This document shows, piece by piece, positions 1-11,912 of a stretch of DNA of 64,000 nucleotides. The notes beneath the pieces are model-generated. The model was given only the letters and a program-made list of their open reading frames with translations. It ran no database searches and was not told where the DNA came from. The position numbers and the translations under genes are program-made. This DNA is from Plasmopara viticola (lineage: Eukaryota; Oomycota; Peronosporomycetes; Peronosporales; Peronosporaceae): contig MBPM02000040.1 of the NCBI GenBank assembly GCA_001695595.3, positions 62,001 through 126,000 on the forward strand, read 5' to 3'. Each line of letters starts with the position of its first letter. Position 1 is the first letter of the stretch.

Positions 1-433
1 TAGTTGCCACCGCTTATTTCACAACCTTGGTCTTTCCAAACCGCCATCGTAATACATAACAGCCGCTGCAAAATATCATCGTGTACTACTTTGCTTGTTA
101 CCGTGTAATTTATCGATTGCAGCAGACCACGAGTGACTGACGATCTTCTCTTTATTACTTCGCTGCAATCGTCTGCATTTGCGGTTTTAAGCATTGCTGT
201 GCTTCTTCATCGGCTGTGAGTTGCTGGAAAGATTTAAAAAAGCATATTTATTGCACTACGGTCGCGTTAGAACAATGACGGCATTAGGTTGCTGTTAAAA
301 GATTTCGGCTACTTTTTTAGGTCACGCATCTATAGACCACGCAGCTTAGTTAAGTGTACAGTCGACCACAGCATAGTCCTGATTTTAGTTGTTGATGTGA
401 GAAAGACTCTTTGTGCCAAATTGTAAATCGTTG
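1..433. repeat. Partial array unit at the left window edge
   Basis: Begins just upstream, in tRNA transcription sense, of a tRNA that must lie left of the window. It contains the usual spacer landmarks and no other gene. It shows that the array continues beyond position 1. Confidence 0.9.
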
Positions 434-505
434 GGGCCTTACCGGGAATCGAACCCGGGGCCTCTCGCACCCAAAGCGAGAATCATACTACTAAACCACG
501 AGGCC
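434..505 (-). tRNA. tRNA-Pro(UGG), divergent left-block copy
   Basis: TGG anticodon in a 7-nt loop and an intact T-loop. The acceptor stem has a C6-A67 mismatch and G18 is replaced by A. The trailer has only TTT, so Pol III termination looks weak. Function is doubtful. Confidence 0.65.
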
Positions 506-953
506 AATTCAAGCGTAATAGTTGCCACCTATTATCACACGACCTTGGTCTTTCCAAACAGCCATCGTAATTTGTAACATCCGCAGCAAAATCACATCGT
601 GTACCTCTTAGCTTGTTACCGTGTATTTTATCTATTGCAGCAGACCACGAGTGACTGGCGATCAACTCCTTATTACTTCGCTGCAATCGTTTGTTTTGCT
701 GTATTAAAGCATTGCTGTGCTTCTTCATCTGCTGTGAGTTTCTAAAAAGACTGAAAATGCATGTTTATTGCACTACGCTCGCGTTAGAACAAAGACGCAA
801 TTAGGTTGCCAAAAAAAGATTCCGGGTGTTTTCTAAGTCATTCATCTGAAGACCACGCAGCTTAGTGAAATGTACAATCGGCCACATCATGGTCCTTACT
901 CTTAGAAGTTGTACATGTGAAAAAGGCTCATTGAGAAAAATTGCGCATTGTTG

Positions 954-996
954 GGGCGTCACCTTCAATCGAACCCAGGACCTCTCAACAGTCGCC
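954..996 (-). pseudogene. tRNA-Pro remnant lacking D and anticodon arms
   Basis: Only the 3' acceptor side, a damaged T-arm and part of the variable region remain (43 nt). TTCGATT is still readable. First of six remnants sharing the same deletion. Confidence 0.8.
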
Positions 997-1415
997 AACT
1001 AGTATTTCTTAGCGGTGGTCTTTACAAACTGCCATCGCAGTACATAACAGCCGCTGCAAAATCACAACGTGTACGAATTAGCTTGTTGCCGTGTACATAT
1101 CGATTGCAGCAGACCACGAGTGACAGCAATCTACTCCCTAATTTTTCGCTGCAATCATTTGTTTTTGCTGTATTAATGCATTTTTAACCTTCTTCATCTG
1201 CTGTGAGTTGCTGGAAAGATTGAAAATGCATGTTTATTGCGCTACGGATGCGTTAAAACAGCATTAGGTTGCCCAAAATTGATTCCGGGTATTTTTGTCA
1301 AGTCATACATCTATAGACAACGCGGCTTAGTTAAGTGTACAATCGACCACAGCATAGTTCTTACTCTTAAATGTCGATGTGGGAAAGACTCTTTGAGCAA
1401 AATTGCACATCGTTG

Positions 1416-1487
1416 GGGCCTTACCGGAAATTGAACCCGGGGCCTCTCGCACCCATAGCGAGAATCATACTACTAGACCACGAGGTC
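1416..1487 (-). tRNA. tRNA-Pro(UGG)-like, probably defective
   Basis: Anticodon TGG, but the loop is TATGGGT, so universally conserved U33 is A. Two acceptor mismatches (A2-C71, C6-A67). A TTTT trailer is present. Confidence 0.5.
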
Positions 1488-1935
1488 AATTCAAGCGTAT
1501 TAGTTGCCATCTATTATCGCACGACCTTGGTCCTTTTCAAACACCCATTGCAATGCATTACAGCCGCTGCAAAATATCATCGTGTACTACTTTGCTTGTT
1601 ACCGTGTAATTTATCGATTGCAGCAGACCACGAGTGACTGACGATCTACTCCTTATTACTTCGCTGCAATCGTCTGCATTTGCGCTTTTTAAGCATTGCT
1701 GTGCTTCTTCATCGGCTGTAAGTTGCTGGAAAGATTAAAAAAGCATATTTATTGCACTACGGTCGCGTTAAAACAATGACGGCATTAGGTTGCTTTAAAA
1801 AGATTTCGGCTACTGTTTTTAGGTCACGCATCTATAGACCACGCAGCTTAGTTAAGTGTACAGTCGACCACAGCATAGTCCTGATTTTAGTTGTTGATGT
1901 GAGAAAGACTCTTTGTGCCAAATTGTAAATCGTTG

Positions 1936-2007
1936 GGGCCTTACCGGGAATCGAACCCGGGGCCTCTCGCACCCAAAGCGAGAATCATACTACTAGACCA
2001 CGAGGTC
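1936..2007 (-). tRNA. tRNA-Pro(UGG), divergent
   Basis: Anticodon loop TTTGGGT intact. Acceptor mismatches A2-C71 and C6-A67, G18 replaced by A, no T4 stop directly downstream. Confidence 0.55.
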
Positions 2008-2453
2008 AATTTAAGCGTAATAGGAGCCACCTATTATCACACGACCTTGGTCTTTCCAAACAGCCATTGCAATGCATTACAGCCGCTGCAAAATATCATC
2101 GTGTGCTACTTAACTTGTTACCGTGTATTTTATCGATTGCAGCAGATCACGTGTGACTGGCGATCTACTCTTTATTACTTCGCTGCAATCGTCTGCTTTT
2201 GCGGTTTTTAAGTATTGCTGTGCTTCTTCATCTGCTGTGAGTTGCTGGAAAGATTCAAAAACATGTTTATTGCACTACGGTCGCGTTAAAACAATGACGG
2301 CATTAGGTTGCTTTAAAAAGATTTCGGCTACTTTTTTTAGGTCACGCATCTATAGACCACGCAGCTTAGTTAAGTGTACAGTCGACCACAGCATAGTCCT
2401 GATTTTAGTTGTTGATGTGAGAAAGACTCTTTGTGCCAAATTGTAAATCGTTG

Positions 2454-2525
2454 GGGCCTTACCGGGAATCGAACCCGGGGCCTCTCGCACCCAAAGCAAG
2501 AATCATACTACTAAACCACGAGGCC
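2454..2525 (-). tRNA. tRNA-Pro(UGG), divergent
   Basis: Like the copy at 434, with an added U29-G41 wobble in the anticodon stem. No T4 trailer. Confidence 0.6.
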
Positions 2526-2972
2526 AATTCAAGCGTAATAGTTGCCACCTATTATCACACGACCTTGGTCTTTCCAAACAGCCATCGTAATTTGTAACAG
2601 CCGCTGCAAAATCACATCGTGTACCTCTTAGCTTGTTACCGTGTATTTTATCTATTGCAGCAGACCACGAGTGACTGGCGATCAACTCCTTATTACTTCG
2701 CTGCAATCGTTTGTTTTGCTGTATTAAAGCATTGCTGTGCTTCTTCATCTGCTGTGAGTTGCTGGAAAGACTGAAAATGCATGTTTATTGCACTACGCTC
2801 GCGTTAAAACAAAGACGCAATTAGGTTGCCAAAAAAAGATTCCGGGTGTTTTCTAAGTCATTCATCTACAGACCACGCAGCTTAGTGAAATGTACAATCG
2901 GTCACATCATGGTCCTTACTCTTAGAAGTTGTACATGTGAAAAAGGCTCATTGAGAAAATTGCGCATTGTTG

Positions 2973-3015
2973 GGGCGTCACCTTCAATCAAACCCAGGAC
3001 CTCTCAACAGTCGCC
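2973..3015 (-). pseudogene. tRNA-Pro remnant (43 nt)
   Basis: Same deletion as at 954. The T-loop cytosine C56 is also lost (CAAACCC on plus). Confidence 0.8.
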
Positions 3016-3439
3016 AACTTGTATTTCTTAACGGTGGTCTTTCCAAACTGCCATCGCAATACATAACAGCCGCTGCAAAATCACGACGTGTACGAATTAG
3101 CTTGTTGCCGTGTACATATCGATTGCAGCAGACCACGAGTGACAGCAATCTACTCCCTAATTTTTCGCTGCAATCATTTGTTTTGCTGTATTAATGCATT
3201 TCTGACCTTCTTCATCTTCTGTGAGTTGCTGGAAAGATTAGAAAATGCATGTTTATTGCGCTACGGATGCATTAAAACAAGGACAGCATTAGGTTGCCCA
3301 AAATTGATTCCGGGTATTTTTGTCAAGTCATACATCTATAGACAACGCGGTTTAGTTAAGTGCACAATCGACCCAGCATAGTTCTTACTCTCAAATGTTG
3401 ATGTGGGAAAGACTCTTTGAGCAAAATTGCACATCGTTG

Positions 3440-3511
3440 GGGCCTTACCGGAAATTGAACCCGGGGCCTCTCGCACCCAAAGCGAGAATCATACTACTAG
3501 ACCACGAGGTC
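3440..3511 (-). tRNA. tRNA-Pro(UGG), divergent
   Basis: Two acceptor mismatches (A2-C71, C6-A67) and a drifted T-arm. Anticodon loop intact and TTTT trailer present. Confidence 0.55.
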
Positions 3512-3957
3512 AATTTAAGCGTAATAGGAGCCACCTATTATCACACGACCTTGGTCTTTCCAAACAGCCATTGCAAAACATTACAGCCGCAGCAAAATCA
3601 TATCGTGTGCTACTTAACTTGTTACCGTGTATTTTATCGATTGCAGCAGATCACGTGTGACTGGCGATCTACTCTTTATTACTTCGCTGCAATCGTCTGC
3701 TTTTGCGGTTTTTAAGTATTGCTGTGCTTCTTCATCTGCTGTGAGTTGCTGGAAAGATTCAAAAACATGTTTATTGCACTACGGTCGCGTTAAAACAATG
3801 ACGGCATTAGGTTGCTTTAAAAAGATTTCGGCTACTTTTTTTAGGTCACGCATCTATAGACCACGCAGCTTAGTTAAGTGTACAGTCGACCACAGCATAG
3901 TCCTGATTTTAGTTGTTGATGTGAGAAAGACTCTTTGTGCCAAATTGTAAATCGTTG

Positions 3958-4029
3958 GGGCCTTACCGGGAATCGAACCCGGGGCCTCTCGCACCCAAAG
4001 CAAGAATCATACTACTAAACCACGAGGCC
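3958..4029 (-). tRNA. tRNA-Pro(UGG), divergent
   Basis: Identical to the copy at 2454, its partner one higher-order period away. Confidence 0.6.
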
Positions 4030-4476
4030 AATTCAAGCGTAATAGTTGCCACCTATTATCACACGACCTTGGTCTTTCCAAACAGCCATCGTAATTTGTA
4101 ACAGCCGCTGCAAAATCACATCGTGTACCTCTTAGCTTGTTACCGTGTATTTTATCTATTGCAGCAGACCACGAGTGACTGGCGATCAACTCCTTATTAC
4201 TTCGCTGCAATCGTTTGTTTTGCTGTATTAAAGCATTGCTGTGCTTCTTCATCTGCTGTGAGTTGCTGGAAAGACTGAAAATGCATGTTTATTGCACTAC
4301 GCTCGCGTTAAAACAAAGACGCAATTAGGTTGCCAAAAAAAGATTCCGGGTGTTTTCTAAGTCATTCATCTACAGACCACGCAGCTTAGTATAATGTACA
4401 ATCGGTCACATCATGGTCCTTACTCTTAGAAGTTGTACATGTGAAAAAGGCTCATTGAGAAAATTGCGCATTGTTG

Positions 4477-4519
4477 GGGCGTCACCTTCAATCAAACCCA
4501 GGACCTCTCAACAGTCGCC
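4477..4519 (-). pseudogene. tRNA-Pro remnant (43 nt)
   Basis: Same sequence as the remnant at 2973, 1504 bp away. Confidence 0.8.
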
Positions 4520-4943
4520 AACTTGTATTTCTTAACGGTGGTCTTTCCAAACTGCCATCGCAATACATAACAGCCGCTGCAAAATCACGACGTGTACGAA
4601 TTAGCTTGTTGCCGTGTACATATCGATTGCAGCAGACCACGAGTGACAGCAATCTACTCCCTAATTTTTCGCTGCAATCATTTGTTTTGCTGTATTAATG
4701 CATTTCTGACCTTCTTCATCTTCTGTGAGTTGCTGGAAAGATTGAAAATGCATGTTTATTGCACTACGGATGCGTTAAAACAAGGACAGCATTAGGTTGC
4801 CCGAAATTGATTCCGGGTATTTTTGTCAAGTCATACATCTATAGACAACGCGGCTTAGTTAAGTGTACAATCGACCACAGCATAGTTTTTACTCTTAAAT
4901 GTTGATGTGGGAAAGACTCTTTGAGCAAAATTGCACATCGTTG

Positions 4944-5015
4944 GGGCCTTACCGGAAATTGAACCCGGGGCCTCTCGCACCCAAAGCAAGAATCATACTA
5001 CTAGACCACGAGGTC
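4944..5015 (-). tRNA. tRNA-Pro(UGG), divergent
   Basis: As at 3440, with the anticodon-stem wobble also seen at 2454. TTTT trailer present. Confidence 0.55.
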
Positions 5016-5464
5016 AATTTAAGCGTAATAGGAGCCACCTTTTAAAACACAACCTTGAACTTTTCAAACAGCCATCGCAATGCATTACAGCCGCTGCAAA
5101 ATCACATCGTGTACTACTTAGCTTGTTACCGTGTATTTTACCTTTTGCAACAGACCACGAGTGACTGGCGATCTACTCTTTATTATTTCGCTGCAATCGT
5201 CTGATTTTGCGGAAATTAAGATTTGCTGTGCTTCTTCATCTGCTGTGAGTTGCTGGAAAGTTAAAAAAACAGGCATATAGCACAACGGTCGCGTTAAACC
5301 AAGGACAGCATTAGGTTGCCCAAAAAAGAGTTCGGGTGTTTTTTCAAGTTGTGCATGTATAGACCACACAGCTTAGTTAAGTGTGCAATCGGCCACAGCA
5401 TAGTCCTAACTCTTAGGAGTTGTAGATGTGAGATAGACCCTTTGAGGAAAATTGCGCATTGTCG

Positions 5465-5536
5465 GGGCCTCACCGGGAATCAAACCCGGGACCTCTCGCA
5501 CCCAAAGCGAGAATCATACCACTAGACCACGAGGCC
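5465..5536 (-). tRNA. tRNA-Pro(UGG), T-loop variant
   Basis: Consensus apart from C56 to U in the T-loop and B box. C56 is nearly universal and pairs with G19, so function is doubtful. First copy with consensus D-arm and acceptor. Confidence 0.65.
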
Positions 5537-5983
5537 AACTCGTGCGTAATAGTTGCCACCTATCATTACACAACCTTGGACTTTCCAAACAGCCATCGCA
5601 ATGCATTACAGCCGCAGCAAAATGACATCGTGTTCTACTTAGTTTGTTACAGTATATTTTATCTATTCCAACAGACCACGAGTGACTGGCGATCAACTCC
5701 TTATTACTTCGCTGCAATCGTTTGTTTTGCTGTATTAAAGCATTGCTGTGCTTCTTCATCTGCTGTGAGTTGCTGGAAAGACTGGAAATGCATGTTTATT
5801 GCACTACGCTCGCGTTAGAACAAAGACGCAATTAGGTTGCCAAAAAAAGATTCCGGGTGTTTTCTAAGTCATTCATCTACAGACCACGCAGCTTAGCGAA
5901 ATGTACAATCGGTCACACCATGGTCCTTACTCTTAGAAGTTGTACATGTGAAAAAGGCTCATTGAGAAAATTGCGCATTGTTG

Positions 5984-6026
5984 GGGCGTCACCTTCAATC
6001 AAACCCAGGACCTCTCAACAGTCGCC
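5984..6026 (-). pseudogene. tRNA-Pro remnant (43 nt)
   Basis: Third higher-order copy of the remnant, 1507 bp from that at 4477. Confidence 0.8.
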
Positions 6027-6450
6027 AACTAGTATTTCTTAACGGTGGTCTTTCCAAACTGCCATCGCAATACATAACAGCCGCTGCAAAATCACAACGT
6101 GTACGAATTAGCTTGTTGCCGTGTACATATCGATTGCAGCAGACCACGAGTGACAGCAATCTACTCCCTAATTTTTCGCTGCAATCATTTGTTTTGCTGT
6201 ATTAATGCATTGCTAACCTTCTTCATCTGCTGTAAGTTGCTGGAAAGATTGAAAATGCATGTTTATTGCACTACGGATGCGTTAAAACAAGGACAGCATT
6301 AGGTTGCCCGAAAAAGATTTCGGGTATTCTTGTCAAGTCATACATCTATAGACAACGCGGCTTAGTTAAGTGTACAATCGACCACAGCATAGTTCTTACT
6401 CTTAAATGTTGATGTGGGAAAGACTTTTTGAGCAAAATTGCACATCGTTG

Positions 6451-6522
6451 GGGTCTTACCGGAAATTGAACCCGGGGCCTCTCGCACCCAAAGCAAGAAT
6501 CATACTACTAGACCACGAGGTC
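6451..6522 (-). tRNA. tRNA-Pro(UGG)-like, probably defective
   Basis: As at 4944, with one more change in the 3' acceptor strand, leaving three unpaired acceptor positions. The anticodon is still TGG. Confidence 0.45.
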
Positions 6523-6975
6523 AATTTAAGCGTAATAGGAGCCACCTTTTAAAACACAACCTTGAACTTTTCAAACAGCCATCGCAATGCATTACAGCCG
6601 CTGCAAAATCACATCGTGTACTACTTAGCTTGTTACCGTGTATTTTATCCATTGCAACAGACCACGAGTGACTGGCGATCTACTCTTTATTATTTCGCTG
6701 CAATCGTCTGCTTTTACGCTTTTATGGCATTGCTGTGCTTCTCCATCTGCTGTGAGTTGCTGGAAAGTTAAAAAAGGCAGGTTTATAGCACTACGGTCGC
6801 GTTAAAACAAGGACAGCATTAGGTTGCCCAAAAAAAGATTTCCGGTGTTTTTTTTCAAGTCGTGCATGTATAGACCACGCAGTTTAGTTAAGTGTGCAAT
6901 CGACCACAGCATTATCCTTACTCTTAGGAGTTGTAGATGTGAGAAAGACCCTTTGAGCAAAATTGCGCATTGCTG

Positions 6976-7047
6976 GGGCCTCACCGGGAATCGAACCCGG
7001 GACCTCTCGCACCCAAAGCGAGAATCACACCACTAGACCACGAGGCC
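6976..7047 (-). tRNA. tRNA-Pro(UGG)
   Basis: Consensus except A21 to G. TTTT trailer present. S1 spacer, 524 bp to the next. Confidence 0.85.
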
Positions 7048-7499
7048 AACTCATGCGTAATAGTTGCCACCTATCATTAAACAACCTTGGAATTTCCAAA
7101 CAGCCATCGCAATGCGTTACAGCCGCTGCAAAATCACATCGTGTACTACTTAGCTTGTTACCATGTACTTTATCCATTGCAACAGACCACGAGTGACTGG
7201 CGATCTACCCTTTATTATTTCGCTGCAAGCGTCTGCTTTATCGGCATCAAAGCCTTTCTGTGCTTCTTCAACTGCTGTAAGTTGCTAAAAAGATTAAAAA
7301 AGCATGTTTATTGCACTACGGTCGCGTTTAAACAAGGATAGCATTAGGTTGCCCAAAAAAAGATTTCGGGTGTTTTATTCAAGTCGTGCATGGATAGACC
7401 ACGCAGCTTAGTTAAGTGTGTAATCGGCCACAGCATAGTCCTTACTCTTAGGAGTTGTAGATGTGAGAAAGACCCTTTGAGCAAAATTGCGCATTCTTC

Positions 7500-7571
7500 G
7501 GGCCTCACCGGGAATCGAACCCGGGACCTCTCGCACCCAAAGCGAGAATCATACCACTAGACCACGAGGCC
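7500..7571 (-). tRNA. tRNA-Pro(UGG), consensus
   Basis: First exact consensus copy. The base just past the 3' end differs (G instead of C). S2 spacer, 522 bp to the next. Confidence 0.93.
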
Positions 7572-8021
7572 AACTCATGCGTAGTAGATGCCACCTATTA
7601 TAACACAATCTTGAACTTTCCAAACAGCCATCGCAATGCGTTACAGCCGCTGCAAAATCACATCGTGTACTACTTAGCTTGTTACTGTGTACTTTATCCA
7701 TTGCAACAGACCACGAGTGACTGGCGATCTACCCTTTATTATTTCGCTGCAATCGTCTGCTTTTGCGGAGCTAAAGCATTGCTGCGCTTCTTCATCTGCT
7801 GTGAGTTGCTGGAAAGTTAAAAAGAGCAGGTTTATCGCACTACGGTCGCGTTAGAACAAGGACAGCATTAGGTTGCCCAAAAAAGATTTCGGGTGTTTTT
7901 TCAAGTCATGCATGGATAGACCACGCAGTTTAGTTAAGTGTGCAATCGACCACAGCATAGTCCTAACTCTTAGGAGTTGTAGATGTGAGAAAGACCCTTT
8001 GAGCAAAATTGCGCATTCTTG

Positions 8022-8093
8022 GGGCCTCACCGGGAATCGAACCCGGGACCTCTCGCACCCAAAGCGAGAATCATAGCACTAGACCACGAGGCC
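8022..8093 (-). tRNA. tRNA-Pro(UGG), G19C variant
   Basis: Single change G19 to C in the D-loop, which should weaken the G19-C56 contact. Followed by a 649-bp unit. Confidence 0.78.
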
Positions 8094-9319
8094 AACTCAT
8101 GCATAGTAGTTGCCACCTATTATAACACAATCTTGAACTTCCAAACAGCCATCTCAATGCGTTACAGCCGCTGCAAAATCACATCGTGTACTACTTAGCT
8201 TGTTACCGTGTATTTTATCTATTTCAACCGTAATAGTTGCCACCTATCATTAAACAACCGTGGTCTGTTCAAACATCCATCGCAATGCATTACAGCCGCT
8301 GCGAAATCCCATCGTGTACTACTTAGCTTGTTACTGTGTACTTTATCCATTTCAACAGACCACGAGAGACTGGCGATCTATCCGTTATTACTTCGCTGCA
8401 GTCGTCTGCTTTTGCGGAACTAAAGCATTGCTGCGCTTCTTCATCTGCTGTGAGTTGCTGGAAAGTTAAAAAGAGCAGGTTTATCGCACTACGGTCGCGT
8501 TAAAACAAGGACAGCATTAGGTTGCCCAAAAAAGATTTCGGGTGTTTTTTCAAGTCATGCATGGATAGACCACGCAGTTTAGTTAAGTGTGCAATCGACC
8601 ACAGCATAGTCCTAACTCTTAGGAGTTGTAGATGTGAGAAAGACCCTTTGAGCAAAATTGCGCATTCTTGGGGCCTCACCGGGAATCGAACCCGGGACCT
8701 CTCGCACCCAAAGCGAGAATCATAGCACTAGACCACGAGGCCAACTCATGCGTAGTAGTTGCCACCTATTATAACACAATCTTGAACTTCCAAACAGCCA
8801 TCTCAATGCGTTACAGCCGCTGCAAAATCACATCGTGTACTACTTAGCTTGTTACCGTGTATTTTATCTATTTCAACCGTAATAGTTGCCACCTATCATT
8901 AAACAACCTTGGACTTTCCAAACAGCCATCGCAATGCATTACAGCCGCTGCAAAATGACATCGTGTTCTACTTCGTTTGTTACAGTATATTTAATCCATT
9001 GCAACAGACCACGAGTGACTGGCGATCTACCCTTTATTATTTCGCTGCAATCGTCTGTTTTTGCGGAATTAAAGCATTGCTGTGCTTCTTTATCTGCTGT
9101 GAGTTGCTGGAAAGTTAAAAAGAGCAGGTTTATAGCACTACGGTCGCGTTAAAACAAGGACAGCATTAGGTTGCCCAAAAAAGATTTCGGGTGTTTTTTC
9201 AAGTCATGCATGGATAGACCACGCAGTTTAGTTAAGTGTGCAATCGACCACAGCATTATCCTTACTCTTAGGAGTTGTAGATGTGAGATAGACCCTTTGA
9301 GCAAAATTGCGCATTCTTG
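8094..9319 (-). repeat. Two 649-bp units with a duplicated leader segment
   Basis: After each tRNA the leader (TTGCCACCTAT to about TATCTATTTCAACC) occurs twice, adding about 127 bp. The internal junction lies near 8226 and again near 8876. The second unit is an amplified copy of the first. Confidence 0.85.
8671..8742 (-). tRNA. tRNA-Pro(UGG), G19C variant
   Basis: Same G19C change as at 8022, consistent with co-amplification with the 649-bp unit. Confidence 0.78.
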
Positions 9320-9391
9320 GGGCCTCACTGGGAATCGAACCCGGGACCTCTCGCACCCAAAGCGAGAATCATACCACTAGACCACGAGGCC
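9320..9391 (-). tRNA. tRNA-Pro(UGG), T-stem variant
   Basis: One T-stem mismatch near the 3' side (CACTGGG on plus). S2 spacer, 523 bp to the next. Confidence 0.78.
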
Positions 9392-9842
9392 AACTCATGC
9401 GTAATAGTTGCCACCTATTATTACACAACCGTGGTCTGTTCAAACATCCATCGCAATGCATTACAGCCGCTGCGATATCCCATCGTGTACTACTTAGCTT
9501 GTTACCGTGTACTTTATCCATTTCAACAGACCACGAGAGACTGGCGATCTACCCGTTATTACTTCGCTGCAGTCGTCTGCTTTTGCGGAACTAAAGCATT
9601 GCTGCGCTTCTTCATCTGCTGTGAGTTGCTGGAAAGTTAAAAAGAGCAGGTTTATCGCACTACGGTCGCGTTAAAACAAGGACAGCATTAGGTTGCCCAA
9701 AAAAGATTTCGGGTGTTTTATTCAAGTCGTGCATGTATAGACCACGCAGCTTAGTCAAGTGTGCAATCGACCACAGCATAGTCCTTACTCTTAGGAGTTG
9801 TAGATGTGAGATAGACCCTTTGAGCAAAATTGCGCATTCTTG

Positions 9843-9897
9843 GGGCCTCACCGGGAATCGAACCCGGCCCAGAATCATACCACTAGACCACGAGGCC
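9843..9897 (-). pseudogene. tRNA-Pro with its anticodon arm deleted
   Basis: A 17-nt deletion removes the anticodon loop and most of its stem; acceptor, D and T arms and both Pol III boxes remain (55 nt). It could still be transcribed but cannot decode. S1 spacer, 505 bp to the next. Confidence 0.88.
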
Positions 9898-10347
9898 AAC
9901 TCATGCGTAATAGTTGCCACCTACTATTACACAACCTTGGTCTTTCCAAACATCCATCGCAATGCATTACAGCCGCTGCGAAATCACATCGTGTACTACT
10001 TAGCTTGTTACCGTGTACTTTATCCATTGCAACAGACCACGAGTGACTGGCGATCTACTCTTTATTATTTCGCTGCAATCGTGTGCTTTATAGGCATCAA
10101 AGCCTTTCTGTGCTTCTTCAACTGCTGTAAGTTGCTAAAAAGATTAGAAAGCATGTTTATTGCACTACGGTCGCGTTAAAACAAGGATAGCATTAGGTTG
10201 CCCAAAAAAGATTTCGGGTGTTTTATTCAAGTCGTGCATGTATAGACCACGCAGCTTAGTTAAGTGTGTAATCGGCCACAGCATAGTCCTTATCCTTAGG
10301 AGTTGTAGATGTTAGAAAGACCCTTTGAGCAAAATTGCGCATTCTTG

Positions 10348-10419
10348 GGGCCTCACCGGGAATCGAACCCGGGACCTCTCGCACCCAAAGCGAGAATCAT
10401 ACCACTAGACCACGAGGCC
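10348..10419 (-). tRNA. tRNA-Pro(UGG), consensus
   Basis: Exact consensus with TTTT trailer. S1 spacer, 523 bp to the next. Confidence 0.93.
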
Positions 10420-10870
10420 AACTCATGCGTAATAGTTGCCACCTATTATTACACAACCTTGGTCTTTCCAAACATCCATCGCAATGCATTTCAGCCGCTG
10501 CGAAATCACATCGTGTACTACTTAGCTTGTTACCGTGTACTTTATCCATTGCAACAGACCACGAGTGACTGGCGATCTACTCTTTATTATTTCGCTGCAA
10601 TCGTGTGCTTTATCGGCATCAAAGCCTTTCTGCGCTTCTTCAACTGCTGTAAGTTGCTAAAAAGATTAAAAAGCATGTTTATTGCACTACGGTCGCGTTA
10701 AAACAAGGATAGCATTAGGTTGCCCAAAAAAAGATTTCGGGTGTTTTATTCAAGTCATGCATGGATAGACCACGCAGTTTAGTTAAGTGTGCAATCGACC
10801 ACAGCATTATCCTTACTCTTAGGAGTTGTAGATGTGAGATAGACCCTTTGAGCAAAATTGCGCATTCTTG

Positions 10871-10942
10871 GGGCCTCACCGGGAATCGTACCCGGGACCT
10901 CTCGCACCCAAAGCGAGAATCATACTACTAGACCTCGAGGCC
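10871..10942 (-). tRNA. tRNA-Pro(UGG)-like, damaged T-loop
   Basis: T-loop reads TACGATT instead of TTCGATT, altering the B box. One change at the acceptor/D-arm boundary (CTCGAGG on plus). Probably inactive. S2 spacer. Confidence 0.5.
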
Positions 10943-11393
10943 AACTCATGCGTAATAGTTGCCACCTATCATTAAACAACCTTGGACTTTCCAAACAGCC
11001 ATCGCAATGCATTACAGCCGCTGCAAAATGACATCGTGTTCTACTTCGTTTGTTACAGTATATTTTATCCATTGCAACAGACCACGAGTGACTGGCGATC
11101 TACCCTTTTATTATTTCGCTGCAATCGTCTGTTTTTGCGGAATTAAAGCATTGCTGTGCTTCTTTATCTGCTGTGAGTTGCTGGAAAATTAAAAAGGGCA
11201 GGTTTATAGCACTACGGTCGCGTTAAAACAAGGACAGCATTAGGTTGCCCAAAAAAGATTTCGGGTGTTTTTTCAAGTCATGCATGGATAGACCACGCAG
11301 TTTAGTTAAGTGTGCAATCGACCACAGCATTATCCTTACTCTTAGGAGTTGTAGATGTGAGATAGACCCTTTGAGACAAATTGCGCCTTCTTG

Positions 11394-11465
11394 GGGCCTC
11401 ACCGGGAATCGAACCCGGGACCTCTCGCACCCAAAGCGAGAATCATAGCACTAGACCACGAGGCC
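11394..11465 (-). tRNA. tRNA-Pro(UGG), G19C variant
   Basis: G19C as at 8022. The trailer has only TTT (CAAATT on plus). Followed by a left-block spacer with GCTGTATTAAAGC. Confidence 0.7.
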
Positions 11466-11912
11466 AACTCATGCGTAATAGTTGCCACCTATTATAACAC
11501 AATTTTAAACTTTCCAAACAGCCATCGTAATGCATAACAGCCGCTGCAAAATCACATCGTGTACTACTTAGCTTGTTACCGTGTATTTTATCTATTCCAA
11601 CAGACCACGAGTGACTGGCGATCAACTCCTTATTACTTCGCTGCAATCGTTTGTTTTGCTGTATTAAAGCATTGCTGTGCTTCTTCATCTGCTGTGAGTT
11701 GCTGGAAAGACTGAAAATGCATGTTTATTGCACTACGCTCGCGTTAGAACAAAGACGCAATTAGGTTGCCAAAAAAAGATTCCGGGTGTTTTCTAAGTCA
11801 TTCATCTACAGACCACGCAGCTTAGTGAAATGTACAATCGGTCACACCATGGTCCTTACTCTTAGAAGTTGTACATGTGAAAAAGGCTCATTGAGAAAAT
11901 TGCGCATTGTTG

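Larger units (their letters stand above)
2454..3957 (-). repeat. Higher-order repeat copy 1 (three units, 1504 bp)
   Basis: Three unlike units (full tRNA, 43-nt remnant, acceptor-mismatch tRNA) spaced 519, 467 and 518 bp. The triplet recurs at 3958 and 5465 with only a few differences. Confidence 0.85.
3958..5464 (-). repeat. Higher-order repeat copy 2 (three units, 1507 bp)
   Basis: Same order of unit types as 2454-3957, with spacings 519, 467 and 521 bp. Confidence 0.85.
5465..6975 (-). repeat. Higher-order repeat copy 3 (three units, 1511 bp)
   Basis: Same triplet of unit types with spacings 519, 467 and 525 bp. The first tRNA is a consensus-type gene rather than the divergent type, so this copy is a hybrid joining the left block to the main array. 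Confidence 0.75.
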
